Position numbers and translations under genes: made by a program
Notes under the pieces: generated by a model
Told to the model about the DNA's origin: nothing
Seen by the model: only the letters and a program-made list of their open reading frames with translations
Database searches by the model: none
Shown here: in pieces, positions 39,291-51,700 of the stretch
Numbering within the stretch: position 1 is the stretch's first letter
Layout of the letters: each line of letters begins with the position of its first letter
Source: Zeus faber
Taxonomy: Eukaryota > Chordata > Actinopteri > Zeiformes > Zeidae
DNA length: 64,000 nucleotides
Direction of reading: 5' to 3'
NCBI GenBank assembly: GCA_960531495.1
Contig: OY482853.1
Span: 4,467,022 to 4,531,021, forward strand

Positions 39291-42200
39291 GGATATTGGA
39301 GCTTCCCACTTTCTGTGTATTTTCATGTGATTTCGTAAAACCAAATGCGTGTCGGTTTCCAGCAACGGAAACAAGGATCCGTTTAAAGGACATGTACGTT
39401 GCTTTGATGTATTTTGCGACACGGTTTCACGCGCTTTGGTGCTCTTAGTCACAAAAATAAATCTTTTGAATTGGTCCCGGAGCACGACTTTTTTTCGTGC
39501 TACACAAAACGAAATTCAAGCAAATCAATTTGAATGGAGAGATTTTCTTCGACTTTAGAAGGGGGGGCATTAGGAAAGACAGCGCAGGTTCTCTGACAGA
39601 GGAAAAAAAAATCCAACCCTGCCATGACAGCGGGGTGCCAAGTGTAGATTCCAAGACCATTCACATTCCAAATGGAAAAAAATCGGATTTTTGTTTTACA
39701 GTCGGCATATTTGTAAGTCACACTGGTGCTCCTAGCTATGCAATTTAGTAGCACTGTCTCCAAAAATGGTTGCAAAATGCAACAAAACAATAGCAGTCAT
39801 CTGGAGCCCTGGCCAAACATATAATTGAGGGCTTCGAAAATTACATATGTCAATATCAAATGAACCCCTAAGTAATACATGCATGTCGTTTTTCACCCAT
39901 AAATTTGTTTCATTTTCAGGTTTTTAATAAAACAAATACTTTACCCATTAGGCAAAAGCATGGACACTATATGACCCCTAATCATCATAGAACAGCGATG
40001 TATCTGATTGGTGGAGCTTGCTGTTATCATGGACAGATTTACCGCACTGGCTGATGGGTACACAGCGACACGAACGCTGATATTTATACCCAGTTAAATT
40101 GTATTTATGAATGACATTAACACTCAGGGTATGATCCTATATACAGTACCTATTGTCGCCCAACTTTTAATTTAATAAACCATTCCATAGAGAAAAAGCG
40201 AGCCAGTATCCCGCTTTTATGTTCTGGTATTCAGAATGAAATTTAAACCCATGCATTTCAAATGTTGCCCCTCTCCCCCTCTAAAGATGAAGAAAATCTC
40301 CCCATTGAAATGAATTGGTTTACATTTTGTAATATGTATCACAAGAAAAGTCAGACAATCGTGCCCCGGGACACGATGCAATAGATTAATTTTCCTGACT
40401 ATGAGCACGAAAAGGCAGGGGTTGGTATTTTGGTATATTTGGTCCAGTTAAAGTGCTAAACAGGAGGAAGACAGAGCAATAATAACTAACACAGAGTTGG
40501 AATCATGCTTAAAATTGGACAAATGCTCACAGCAAGAAAAAGCTGATGATAAATATCCTGAAAAGAAAAAATAATTAAAATAACTGTATTTATGTATTGT
40601 CTTTATTCTTTATATTATTGCAAAAAAATGTTTTCATTTGTTATTCCCTTGATAAATACAATGTAATAATTTCTCATGATAATTTATAACCTATAGATCC
40701 ATACCAATAACTTATCCTGTGCATAGACTCATATTTACTGTATTATATTCTATATATTTTAATTTGTGTATATTTGGGAATCTTATTATTATTTGAACTT
40801 GACTTTTTATTCCATTTCATTAATTTATTTAGTTAATTTATTTTATTTATTTTTTCAGACTGTTAACCTTTTTTAAATGTTCCAGTAATCGTCTGTAGAA
40901 ATGTACCAATTCTCAGTACTCGTAGATGTAAATGCAACTGGCAGAATAAACTCATTCTGACTCTGATTATTAGATATTACGTTATGTCATCACGACTTTT
41001 GTTTTCAATTCTCCAATTGGAAAGACGGCTTAGGGCAAACCAAGAACAGAAAAATATCATTATCCGCAGAGTTAAAATGAATTTCAGTTTTTTGTCCAAT
41101 GTTTGATGGGTCAGATTAATTCCTGTCTAGATACAGACGGAGCCTGTTTCACTGCAGAACATACAACAGAAAGACTCTGTCTCTGCCGACGACGGAGATA
41201 TCTGTGAAAATAAGATCAGTGCTGCCCTGGCCCACCCCAGACATTTTAATAGGGCGTGGCTTGATTAAAAAAAAAAAGCTCTGCATCCATGCTAAGCTCC
41301 GCATCCACTATTTAAAGGAATCTTTAAACTCTCATTCGTGGAAAAATCTATTTGCTGTTGTACTGTAAAAAAACGAGCTGTCCCGCTTTCCACAACATAT
41401 TGTGTGTTATCACCAGGTGCGTTGCATTACATTCCACTGCATATATGTATGAAAGTATGTATATGTATGTGACGAATAAACGTCTTGAATCTTGAATCTT
41501 TTTTGTTGTAAAACACAGACGCGGCTCATGTGACGGCCACCAGGGGGGAGGAACCCACTGTCCAACGCGATTTCGGATTTGGTGTGAATCAGGCCTAAGG
41601 GGAACCGCAGCTTTAAATATTTCCTAACACTACAAGTTGCAATGATTTCCATTAAAAGTAATGCACAATATAAAGAACACAGTGTCTGCTTTCAGTCCTC
41701 ATGGTGGTTTCCTCCAAATGATACTGAAATAAAACAGGACAAAAAAGCCTCTCCTCACACACTTTTCCAGTCATTGAGCGCAGAGATTTCCTGCTCTCTG
41801 ATGCTCAGATTTCATCTAAAGACAGATGGTGAAAAGATAAAGACAATGGAACTCGGAACAACAGCCACCACTCTGCCCGTGGCTACAAGGTGACAGCGCT
41901 GAAAAATGGAAGGTGACAATGTGGGAAACACTTCAGAGATGGTGTCGGATCCACAGCGATCTGAGCTGCGCTCGTTTATCAGCATCTAACAGCTGCAGCG
42001 CGTTCCCCTGATGCATCAGCGCTTTTCAACCACTGATTTGAAGAGGAAAACAAACAGGAGGAGCCGCCCCAAATAGGGCTTGGACGGAGCACTCAACCTT
42101 AATGCCACGTAATTAAAAATAAATGGGAATTCAATTGGTAGCAAGTACCGGTCCCCGCCACAGGTGGCAGCACCGAGGAGAGACGGGGCCACGTTTTTGG

Positions 42201-42651
42201 GAAGTGATGGCGTCCGGGGTGCGATTATTCACTGCTTTCCATTCCACTCGTCATCACATGACCCTGTCCAAACGCTGGAATTGTGGGACACTAAAAGAAA
42301 CAACTCAGTTTAATGCCGTTTTCATTTTTTTTGCAGCGTGTGGAACTTCCTGTGGAGGGGAACGGCTTGAGTTTGGTTCAGCTTTACTCTGGTAACTGCA
42401 GACTGTGTGTGGATGAGCACAGATTGGCCTTTCAGACCAGTTTCTTCCATAATTTTTATCTCCATATCAGACACGTTGCACCATAAAGCCAATGTCTTTT
42501 TGTACACGGAGGAGAATCTGCGTTTCACTGTTATTAAATATTTTAATGAGAAAATGATCAAATTAAAATTAAAGAAACAATGCTCATTCCCTATTCACTA
42601 TACTGTAACTCACAAAATCCATTACACATATGAAACATCAATAGACTTAAA

Positions 42652-42735
<84 letters not shown>

Positions 42736-45700
42736 CCGCCATGACCAGAACCCAACAGGAAGTCGGCCACATTGAATTAAAGGTGCCATTTGAGTCACTT
42801 TTTGGTCTTTTTTATGCCTTGAACTTTTGCGACACTTGCTCATCAAGGACCCAGTCATCGCTGCTTACAGCTTTAATTATTATCATTATGGCTAAACAAC
42901 AGTGATGAAACACTCGCAAACAATTTGTTTGTATCGAACAACTCATTTTAACGACTCAGGAGACTAGACCCACTGAATCTTCAACGCACAAACTGAAGAT
43001 AATTACTGAAATAAATTAAAGTCCAATGCTAAAACAGGCCAATGCATTTGTTTAAATTCATATTGAATGTGACTCATTTACACTTTGCATTTCAACCAAA
43101 TAAATACATCTGACAGAATGATTCATTTGACCATTCTTGTGAGAATTCCTGTTGCAACTCCGAGCCGAAACCGACTTTCTGACTCTACTGAGTGACTCGC
43201 CAAGAACCGGCTCTCGACAAAGAGTGGAATCTTTCATCGCTACGTGTAGTGGTCACCCTCTGCTGGAGCTGCTGTTCTGTCTGGAACCGGTTAATTAGCG
43301 CAGTCTTGCAATTTTGACCTTGCAACACACGGGCAAATTTTCGTTCCGTATTTTTATCTTTTTTTCTTACATGGAATTACAGCCCCAACAAATGCCGGAT
43401 GATAAATACATTCATGGCCGCCGCTCAGAGTGATACAGTGATAAAAAGGGCGGCCTGTCGAAGCCGGAGGTGATGGATTCTTCGGTCGGGAAAAAGCAGA
43501 GTGAAAACAGAGCCTGGTGGAGAGAGCTGCATTCAGAGCTCCATCCTACGTAGCAACTTCAATTGGGGAACTCAATTTTTACTCATCACGCTCTCTCCAA
43601 GGCTGCATCACTCCTTTCACGAAACATTTATTCACCGTTGGTAAAAACGGTTAAAAAAAAAACAAAAACACTGAACCAACCGACCGGGAGTCGGACAAAT
43701 CGAACGACTCATTTAACTGAGCGACTCGTCAAGAACCGAATCTGAGAAAAAGGGTCAAAAACCTCCATCGCGACCAATAGGCGTCGCTTTGGCAGTGAAG
43801 CTGGTTCCGATGAGACGGAGCCGCTGCTCCGTCCGGAGCGGTTTAGATCTTGCGACGCGAGAGCTCGTGTCCAGCCCCCCCCCCCCCCGCCCCGCCGTCT
43901 CACCTCCTGCTGGGCTGCAGCCGCCGCCCCCCCCCTCCTCCAGCTGATCTGCGGCTTGGGCGACGCCCGCGGCTTGCACTCCAGCGCCACCTCCCTGCCC
44001 AGCGTGGCCATGACGTGCACGGGGTCGGGGCTGAAGACGGGCGCCGACGCTGAGGAGAGACAGGAAGCACAAAGGGAGGTTTGATTCCAGGAGGAGGGGA
44101 CGGACGCTCAGAGGCCCTTCTCCTGCTTTTATTTCATTGCATTTTATTTTATTTTAGGAAAACGAGAACAACAACATGACAGCCGACTTTTGTTTACTTT
44201 GATGTAATTCGATTGCTTGACACGCCTTAAAAAAAAGAAATACTGAGAATATGGGACTTTATCTGCTTTGTTTTGATTTTGTCCCCAGATTGAATTTGAC
44301 ATTTTAGAAATATTCTGAGCACAAAGCAACGGGTTGGACTCAGAAACTCTGAAGGACCTGAGGCTCCTCCACCCACCTCCTCCTTCCTCCACCTTCCACC
44401 TCCTCCTTCCACCTCCTTCCTTCTCCTTCCTTCCTCCTCCTCCTCCTCCTCCACCTTCCTCCTAACTTCCTCTTCCTTCGTTCCTCCTCCTTCCTCCTCC
44501 CTCCTTTCCTCATCCTTCCTTCCTCCACCTTCCTCCTTCCTTCCTCCTCCTTCCTCCTCCTTCCTTCCTCATCCTTCCTTCCTCCTCCTTCCTCCTCCTT
44601 CTCCGCCTCCTTATCCTCTTCCTTCTCCTTCCTCCTCCTTGCATCCTCCTTCTCCCTCCTCCTCCTTCTCATTACTCCTCCTCCTTCTCCTTCAGTATGC
44701 CTACTACACCTCTACTGTTCCTCTAATCTCCCTTGATTCTACTCTTCCTCTACTCTTCCTACCCCTACTTTCCTTCTACTCCACCTCTACTCTCCCTGTA
44801 CTCCACCTTTGCTCTGCCTCTATTCTGCATCTCCTCCACCTCGCTCGACTCTTATCTCTACTCTACAGGAAACTGATGAGGGAATCCATGATTGTCATCA
44901 ATCCTGAAAATTGACAGAAATAGATTTGATTTAAGAAGAATGATGTAGTTGTTTAATCAATGGAAATAAAGACGTAGTACTAATGTCTTCCAGTGTGTAA
45001 TCTTCACAGTGTTTGACGTCTTCTTTTGAGAGTGAGCGCGTGCCGTTGACCGTGTGTAGGGAATGGAGGGAGGGCTCTGCACCCACGTCCTCGGTGGATC
45101 AGTGTTGAGATGCAGATCAGAGCTGCTGCCGTCGGTGGAACTGGGAGGTTTCCACCTTTTCCAACTTTCTTCCGTCTCCCGCGGGTTCAATATTCCTGTG
45201 TTTCCTCCGGCGTCAGAGCCCAGTGGTGACGGAGCCGGAGGCAAAAGACCGACGCACGGAATGATTCAAACCCTGGTTATCAGCAAACTAATTGTCTCCA
45301 AAGTAATTACTTGATTCCAAATGCTCTGGCCGTCTATGTTTCATGTGGTAAAAACAGCCCAAAACCCGACATTTTTCCTCCAAATATCTTTCTGTTTCCC
45401 GTCTCATCGCCTCGACCCGGCGATGGAATTAGCAGCGAGTAGGTCGTGTAGATTCACAACGGTGATAAGCTCCATCATTCTCGGTCGGTTCCCCTCCCCT
45501 CCGATTCGGTTGTTTTGACCGAATGTTTTAAATGACTCGGGAGTCACTCCGGCAAAAGAGTCGTTCGTTTGCGACTCGGTGAGTGCAGCCCGACACGCGG
45601 GCTCAACCGAGAGTCTCTATTTACACTTTGCATTCCACCAAAATGACACATTTCACAGCATCAGTGAAATGATTCTTGTGAGAATTCCGAACGCAGAGTC

Positions 45701-48700
45701 AGACAACAAACGAAGAGCCGGACAAATCGAACGACTCCTCTTTACCGAGTGAGTCGAACTTTTCATCACTACTCTGCAGTTTGTTTGAACCCCCCCCCCC
45801 CCCCCCCCCCGGCCCGTATATTTCACCAATGTGACGAGCTGAGATCATTCAGACGATAATTCTGACTCCTTCTGACACCAGAGAGCTGAGCAAAGTGCAC
45901 GGGAAGAAAAAAGAAATAAAAATAGCAGTATACGTATTCCAGCTGCAGCCAACATGGCGGCCGTGCAGCGGCTGCGAGGCTTTGTCACGACCAGTTATTC
46001 AGATGCTGAGTGATGCGGATGAGGAGACATTACACACAGTGACAGACAATCCCACCCCTGCATCCGGGCGGGTCCTGGGGCCCGGCCCCCCGCCCCCTTC
46101 CGTCGTCCCTCGTCCCCCTTTTCCCCCCGCGACCCGCGACCCCGGGTGTCTAAGCCACGGCGCCGAGCGGCCACGTTTGTTTTAATCAGAGTCGTCGGAG
46201 CCGCCCGCAGCCGGTGTGGCGGTGGAGCCCCCCCGGCCCCCCGGGGAGCAGCGGCGGATCCGGGACGGGGTCTGGGGAGGCGGGGGCGGCGGGGCGGGTG
46301 GGTGGGGATGTGATGGGCGGGTGGGGGTGAGGGGGAAGAGAGGAGCGAGCCGGTGTCCCTGCTGTATTAGCTGTGTAATCTTTCCTGATGCTGTTTGCTC
46401 ATGGACGTCTCCGAAGGGACGGGGGTCGGAGGAAGAAGAGGAGGAAGAGGGGGAGGAGGAGGAGAGAGGGCAATGAGAAGGAGGAGGAGGAGGAGAGAGG
46501 ACAAGGAGAAGGAGGAGGAAAAGGAGAGAGGAAAAGGAGGAGGAGGAGGAGGAGAGAGGGCAATGAGAAGGAGGAGGAGGAGGAGGGGGGAGATGGAGAA
46601 GAGAGGACAATGAGGACAAGGAGGAGGAAGAGGAGAGAGGACAAGGAGAAGGAGGCGGAAAAGGAGAGAGGAAAAGGAGGAGGAGGAGGAGGAGAGAGGA
46701 CAAGGAGAAGGAGGAGGAGGAGGAGGGAGGAGACGGAGGAGAGAGGACAAGGAGGACTAGGAGGAGGAGGAGGAGGAGGAGAGAGGACAAGGCGAAGGAG
46801 GAGGAGGAGAGAGGACAAGGAGAAGGAGGAGGAAAAGGAGAGAGGAAAAGGAGGAGGAGGAGGAGGAGGAGGAGGATAGAGGACAAGGAGGGCAAGGAGG
46901 AGGAGGAGAGAGGACAAGGAGGAGAAGGAGGAGGAGGAGAAGGAGGAGAGAGGGCAAGGAGGAGAAGGGGGAGAAGGAGGAGAAGGAGGGGGAGATGGAG
47001 GAGAGACGGGGACAAGGAGGAAGAGGGGGAGGAGGAGGAGGAGGAGAGAGGACAAGGAGGACAAGGAGGACAAGGAGGAGAAGGAGGGGAAGGAGGGGGG
47101 AGATGGAGGCGAGACAGGGACAAGGAGTAAGAGGAGGAAGAGGAGGAAGAGGAGGATGAGGAAACAGACCCTCAGCATTCCGGGCGTCTTCTTGTCAGCT
47201 TGGATTAATATTATGAGCACACTTCTTTTAAAATCAAAAAGCCCCCACCATCTTCATTTGCATTTTCAGCTACAGTATTTAATGGCTTTTTAAGTTGCTC
47301 CCAGCTCAAATGCACTGGTTCCACGCCGCGTACCTTCTTTGACTCTAGCACCAACATTTTTAGCTGCTAAAAAGCTGTGGATTCCATCAAGAAACAAAAC
47401 GTCTCCTCCCTCGTTCCGCGTCCACAGTCTGCGGAGTCTGCTGAGCGATATAGAAATACATATTTATACTTTTCAATAGAAAGAAATGCTCAGCCTCTAG
47501 AGGTCCGTTTGAGTGCTCTTCGGAGGTCGCCATGGTGACGCTAATGCCTGACCACGTCCCCATTTTCTGTTTGGAGAAAACGTGCGTGAAATGGTTCGAG
47601 GCGGAAAAGTAGATTTTCATATACAAGAAATTTAATGCATTTTAGTGCAATCGGGCAAGTAGCATAGCATTAAAGAATAATACATAACAGTTTAAAAAAT
47701 CAAATACATACAAATCTACAAAATGTGCTCCAATCACCAGATAGAGATAAATTATAATAAAGGCTTGTGACTGGGCTGAGAGGCAGTGAGGCTGCAGGGA
47801 CTGATAATGTGACGAGAAGGAGCTGCAGGATGCGAGCACGCCCAAAGATATAATAATCATATTGTATAATTTATTTTTTTGGGGGGGATAATAAACATTA
47901 ATGTGACCAGAAAGAAGTGGGAAAAGGCAACAAATGGATGTATGGATGGACGGACGGACAACTGAACGGATGGGCAGATGGGGAGATGGATGGATAGACA
48001 GATGAACAGATGAATGGAGGCATTGATGGACAGATGGTTTGATGGTTGGACGGGCAGATGTATGGATGTATGGATGGATGGATGGATGGACGGACGGGCG
48101 GACGGACGGACGGACGGACGGTTCTCCTCCACTCCTCCAATGTATTTAAATGATAATTTAAGCTTTTCAGGATCTTTTTGAGCAGTCAACCATAAAGTGC
48201 CAAAGGAAAACACATGATAATCGTGCTGTGTATCTGAGGGCTCCACAAATGTGTTTTTATGGTCTTAAAATGAGACGGTAACACGTCAAAGTGTCAATGT
48301 TCTAATTAGCGCGACACAGAGAAGAAACACCTCAGAACTAAAATGAAACGTGCAATAAGAAAGTCAGTCATTCAGGCCGTCGATCATTCTACAGATTTGA
48401 ATTACTGGTATTTTTTCATGACGAGTTCATTGGAGGTCTGTGTTATTTCCATTACTCGTTATTATTTCTATTGTTTGTGCTCTAATCTTGATATAAAAAA
48501 GAGAGTTATGATAGTGAATGTGGTGACAACCAAAGTTAAATTATTGTATATAAATAACTAATTTATTATGATATGTGTCGCACAAGTAGAATTAAGTACA
48601 ACAAAATTAATTCCCTGCATTTCATCCTATGCAGTGGGCAGCCGCAGTGCAACGCCTGGGAACCAGCTCCAGCTTGTTTGCTGGTGCCTTGCTCAGGGGC

Positions 48701-51700
48701 ACCCGACAGGAGTATTAACCCCTAACATACAACATACATATTTTTTGACGGGGGGAGGAAACCGGCACACCCGAACCCACACAGACATGGGGAGAACATG
48801 CAAACTCCACACAGAAAGGACCTGGGACGGCCCGGGATTCGAACCCAGGACCTTCCTGCTGTGAGGCAACAGTGCCATCAGAGCCACCGTGCCGCCCAAA
48901 TAACAAACATTTATTCAGGCATTTAGTCTCAGTTGGACACAGAGGGTCAGATATCATTTTTTAAATGTATTTTGCATACTTTATTAATTCCTTTGGGGGA
49001 AATAAGTTCTTTGACTCTGACCCCTCCTCATATCTGATGTAGCAAGGAGCAGCGGGCGCCCGGGGACCAACTCCAGATCTTGACCAGTGCCTTGCTCTGG
49101 GGCATCGGGAGGAGAGTCCAACCCTGAACTGCGTGTCTGAGAAACTGGAGTACCCGGAGGAAACCCACGTGGACATGTGCAGAACATGTGCAGAACATGT
49201 GCAGACTCCACACAGTCGGGTTCGAACCCAGAACCTTCTTGCTGTGAGGCCACGTGTCATCATAAGGTTTCTGACTTTCCATCCGAAATGAGTCGCTTGT
49301 TGTCAATTGTTGTCGTTTGTCTTCAAAGTCGTTCCTCCTCCTCCTCCTCAGCTCGGTGTGTCCAAACTCCTGCCTGAATACAAACCACTCAGGTCTTTCT
49401 CTTATTCATGCCTCTCTCACAGCCGCCGCGGCTCAAGCAAAACCTGCGGCCGCTGATTGGCAATCAGCAAATCTCTCTCTCCCTCCGTTCGCCACGTTCC
49501 TCCACTGGAATTTCAATCCCTCGCTCCTCTCTTCCCCGACCCGTTCATTTGTTTTGTTACGGAGACGGAATGGAAAAGCTGCCACTTGGAAATTTAAAAC
49601 GAAGGACGTTCGCTGCGGGTGAAACATGACTATTACCGACCGCACGCATCCTTCCCAAAAACGAAAAACAAAAACAGCATTTCCCTAAAGTGGACGTCGG
49701 GTGTCGGTCTGATTATCGGACCTCCACCCGTAGCAGCGACCGGTTTGGGGAAAAGATGGCGCTCACCCAGGATGTTGAGCTCGGCGTTGGAGTAGATGGC
49801 TCCGTACTTGTTCTCCGCCACGCACTGGTACATCCCCGAGTCGGACTGCTCCACCCGCTCCATCACCAGCTCCCCGTTCACCACCTCCAGCCCGGGCTGC
49901 GGGGGAGGAACAGAGGGAGAATCTGGTTGTTTACATATTATTTTTACACAAGGAACTTGTCGTGCTTAGGATTGGTGTTTCGCTTGTACAGACAACTGGC
50001 ATCAAAAGCTCAGTGGTCTCAAAAAATAAATACATTTTATTTTTATAAATATAGAAAAAATAAAAATAAAACAAAAAATAGCAAAAAGGTGTCTTTAAAA
50101 GGTAACTATTGTTCTTCTTAGTTTTATCAGAATCAGTCGTGGTGAGGAGTACCAGGCACCTTGGGTGACAGCGGGGCCCCGTTGCGGAGCCAGCGGTAGG
50201 TGGGCCGGGGCCTCCCTGTGGCCCTGCAGTCCCACTGGAGACGCTCCCCACTGTCCAGCTGGGTGTCGTTAATCAACCTGGTCCACTGTGGGAGGGCTGC
50301 AGGGTGGAGAGGGGGAGGTGGAGGAGGAGGGGAAAGGGGTGGGCGAGATGAGGAGGAGGAGGAGCAGGAAGATGAAGAGGAGGAGGAGAGAAAGAAAGAA
50401 ACGGCATTCAGGGGGAGAAATTTAGATAAAGTTAAAACGTTTTTTACAAAGTGTATGTGAGAAGATGGACGAACGGATTGGTGGACGGACGTTAAACCAA
50501 TGGCTCAACAAAATCAATCAGCACGGCCAGGAGGTGATTTTAATGGAAAGTTTCCCACCATATTGTTTGAATTTATATAAAAGAAAAAAGATAAATAGAG
50601 ACAAATGTGAGGTATCATCAGAAAAATGATCAGTAATGTAAAATCTGTAAGTAGTCAACTGCCTAAAAAGTCAATATCTGACGCTGGCCTAGTGCTTTTA
50701 AAGTCATATTCAATGACTACGCAGTAGATTTTAGACTTAGCCTTACTGTCGGGCTGCGTGTCATTTGAATAAGAGGATTAATGTGTCTAAAAAAGAGAAT
50801 GAAAGTGGATGAAAACGGCTGTAAGAAGCTCCTTCAGTTGACCGTGCACGGCGTTGGGGCTTGCACGACGTGGGAGCGTGCATGGCGCGGGGGCGTGAAC
50901 GGCATTGGAAGGGTGGAGGCTCCATGCAGGTTGGATGCTACGCTGCGAACGTAGAAGTATCACTGATCGACATGGAGGCGGAAGTGGCTGCGCTTAAAAC
51001 ATCGGATACTAATAAAACACCTGTTGCGTTAAGCAGGGGTCACAAACTCACTGGCTAGTGTAGACATAGGTTGTAGTGTATATTATATTATGAGTATTAT
51101 ATTATTATGATTATTATTATTATCATTATCTTAAACAGGTTGTTTTCTCTGCCTGTGTCTGCATCTGAAAAACGACGAGGGCTCCCTAATGAGGGGACGC
51201 CGACACCAGGAAAACAATCTTCTGTACGTCATATTTCATTGCAAATGATGTCAATATGTAATTTAAATGTTTGCAATAATAAAATAACACTAGGGCCTCA
51301 TAAGTTCAACCAATGTCATGTTTAACTTTAACAGGCGGCCTGCTTCGTGCGCGCAGCGCTTGTGAATTTAATTTATATTTTAAAGGCTGGTTATTAGGTT
51401 TTGTATTCATCTGTAATGTAGCACAGTGTTAATGATGTTAGTTATAATATTATTCTCAGCCCTGGAATTCAAACCATTTTCTGATCCCCCGAAAACACAT
51501 TTCAATAATTAACATCATAAACATACGACTACTAGTCGACGAGGACGATCTTTAGTCGGGGTCAGCCCTAAAAAACAGACAATAGACATTTAATCCTGAC
51601 AAAAAGTAATATTATATTTTGTTTTGTATTCCGAAAACATTAACTGAAATGTTGTCGGTTAATTGGTCATTGTGATTTTAAGATGTATTTGCGGGATAAA

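Larger units (their letters stand above)
30919..43903 (-). other. cntn5: 13-kb cntn5 intron splitting Ig5
   Basis: Contains microsatellites (31611-31765, 34775-34893, 37595-37783, 37927-37979, 38201-38242, 39204-39288, 42651-42733), a GATCGTGTGGCCC minisatellite (31885-31965), a tRNA-like SINE (36925-37155), two LINE 3' fragments, a local duplication (33.06-34.78 kb), inverted repeat copies (39.43/40.25 kb) and a GACTC repeat family. No exon or host gene detected. Confidence 0.8.
44050..49766 (-). other. cntn5: 5.7-kb cntn5 intron between Ig4 and Ig5
   Basis: Contains a pyrimidine tract (44365-44700), a 0.73-kb purine tract (46430-47165), GACTC element copy 4 (45515-45776), a C22 run, a degenerate GGAC/GGAT array (47935-48122) and two SINE remnants (48615-48897, 49020-49255). 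No other gene. Confidence 0.8.

Noticed and set aside
46182..47220. Long minus-strand frames (273-313 codons) rich in Ser, Pro and Leu
   Set aside because: They are the translation of the GGA/CTC purine-pyrimidine minisatellite; several frames are open at once on both strands.
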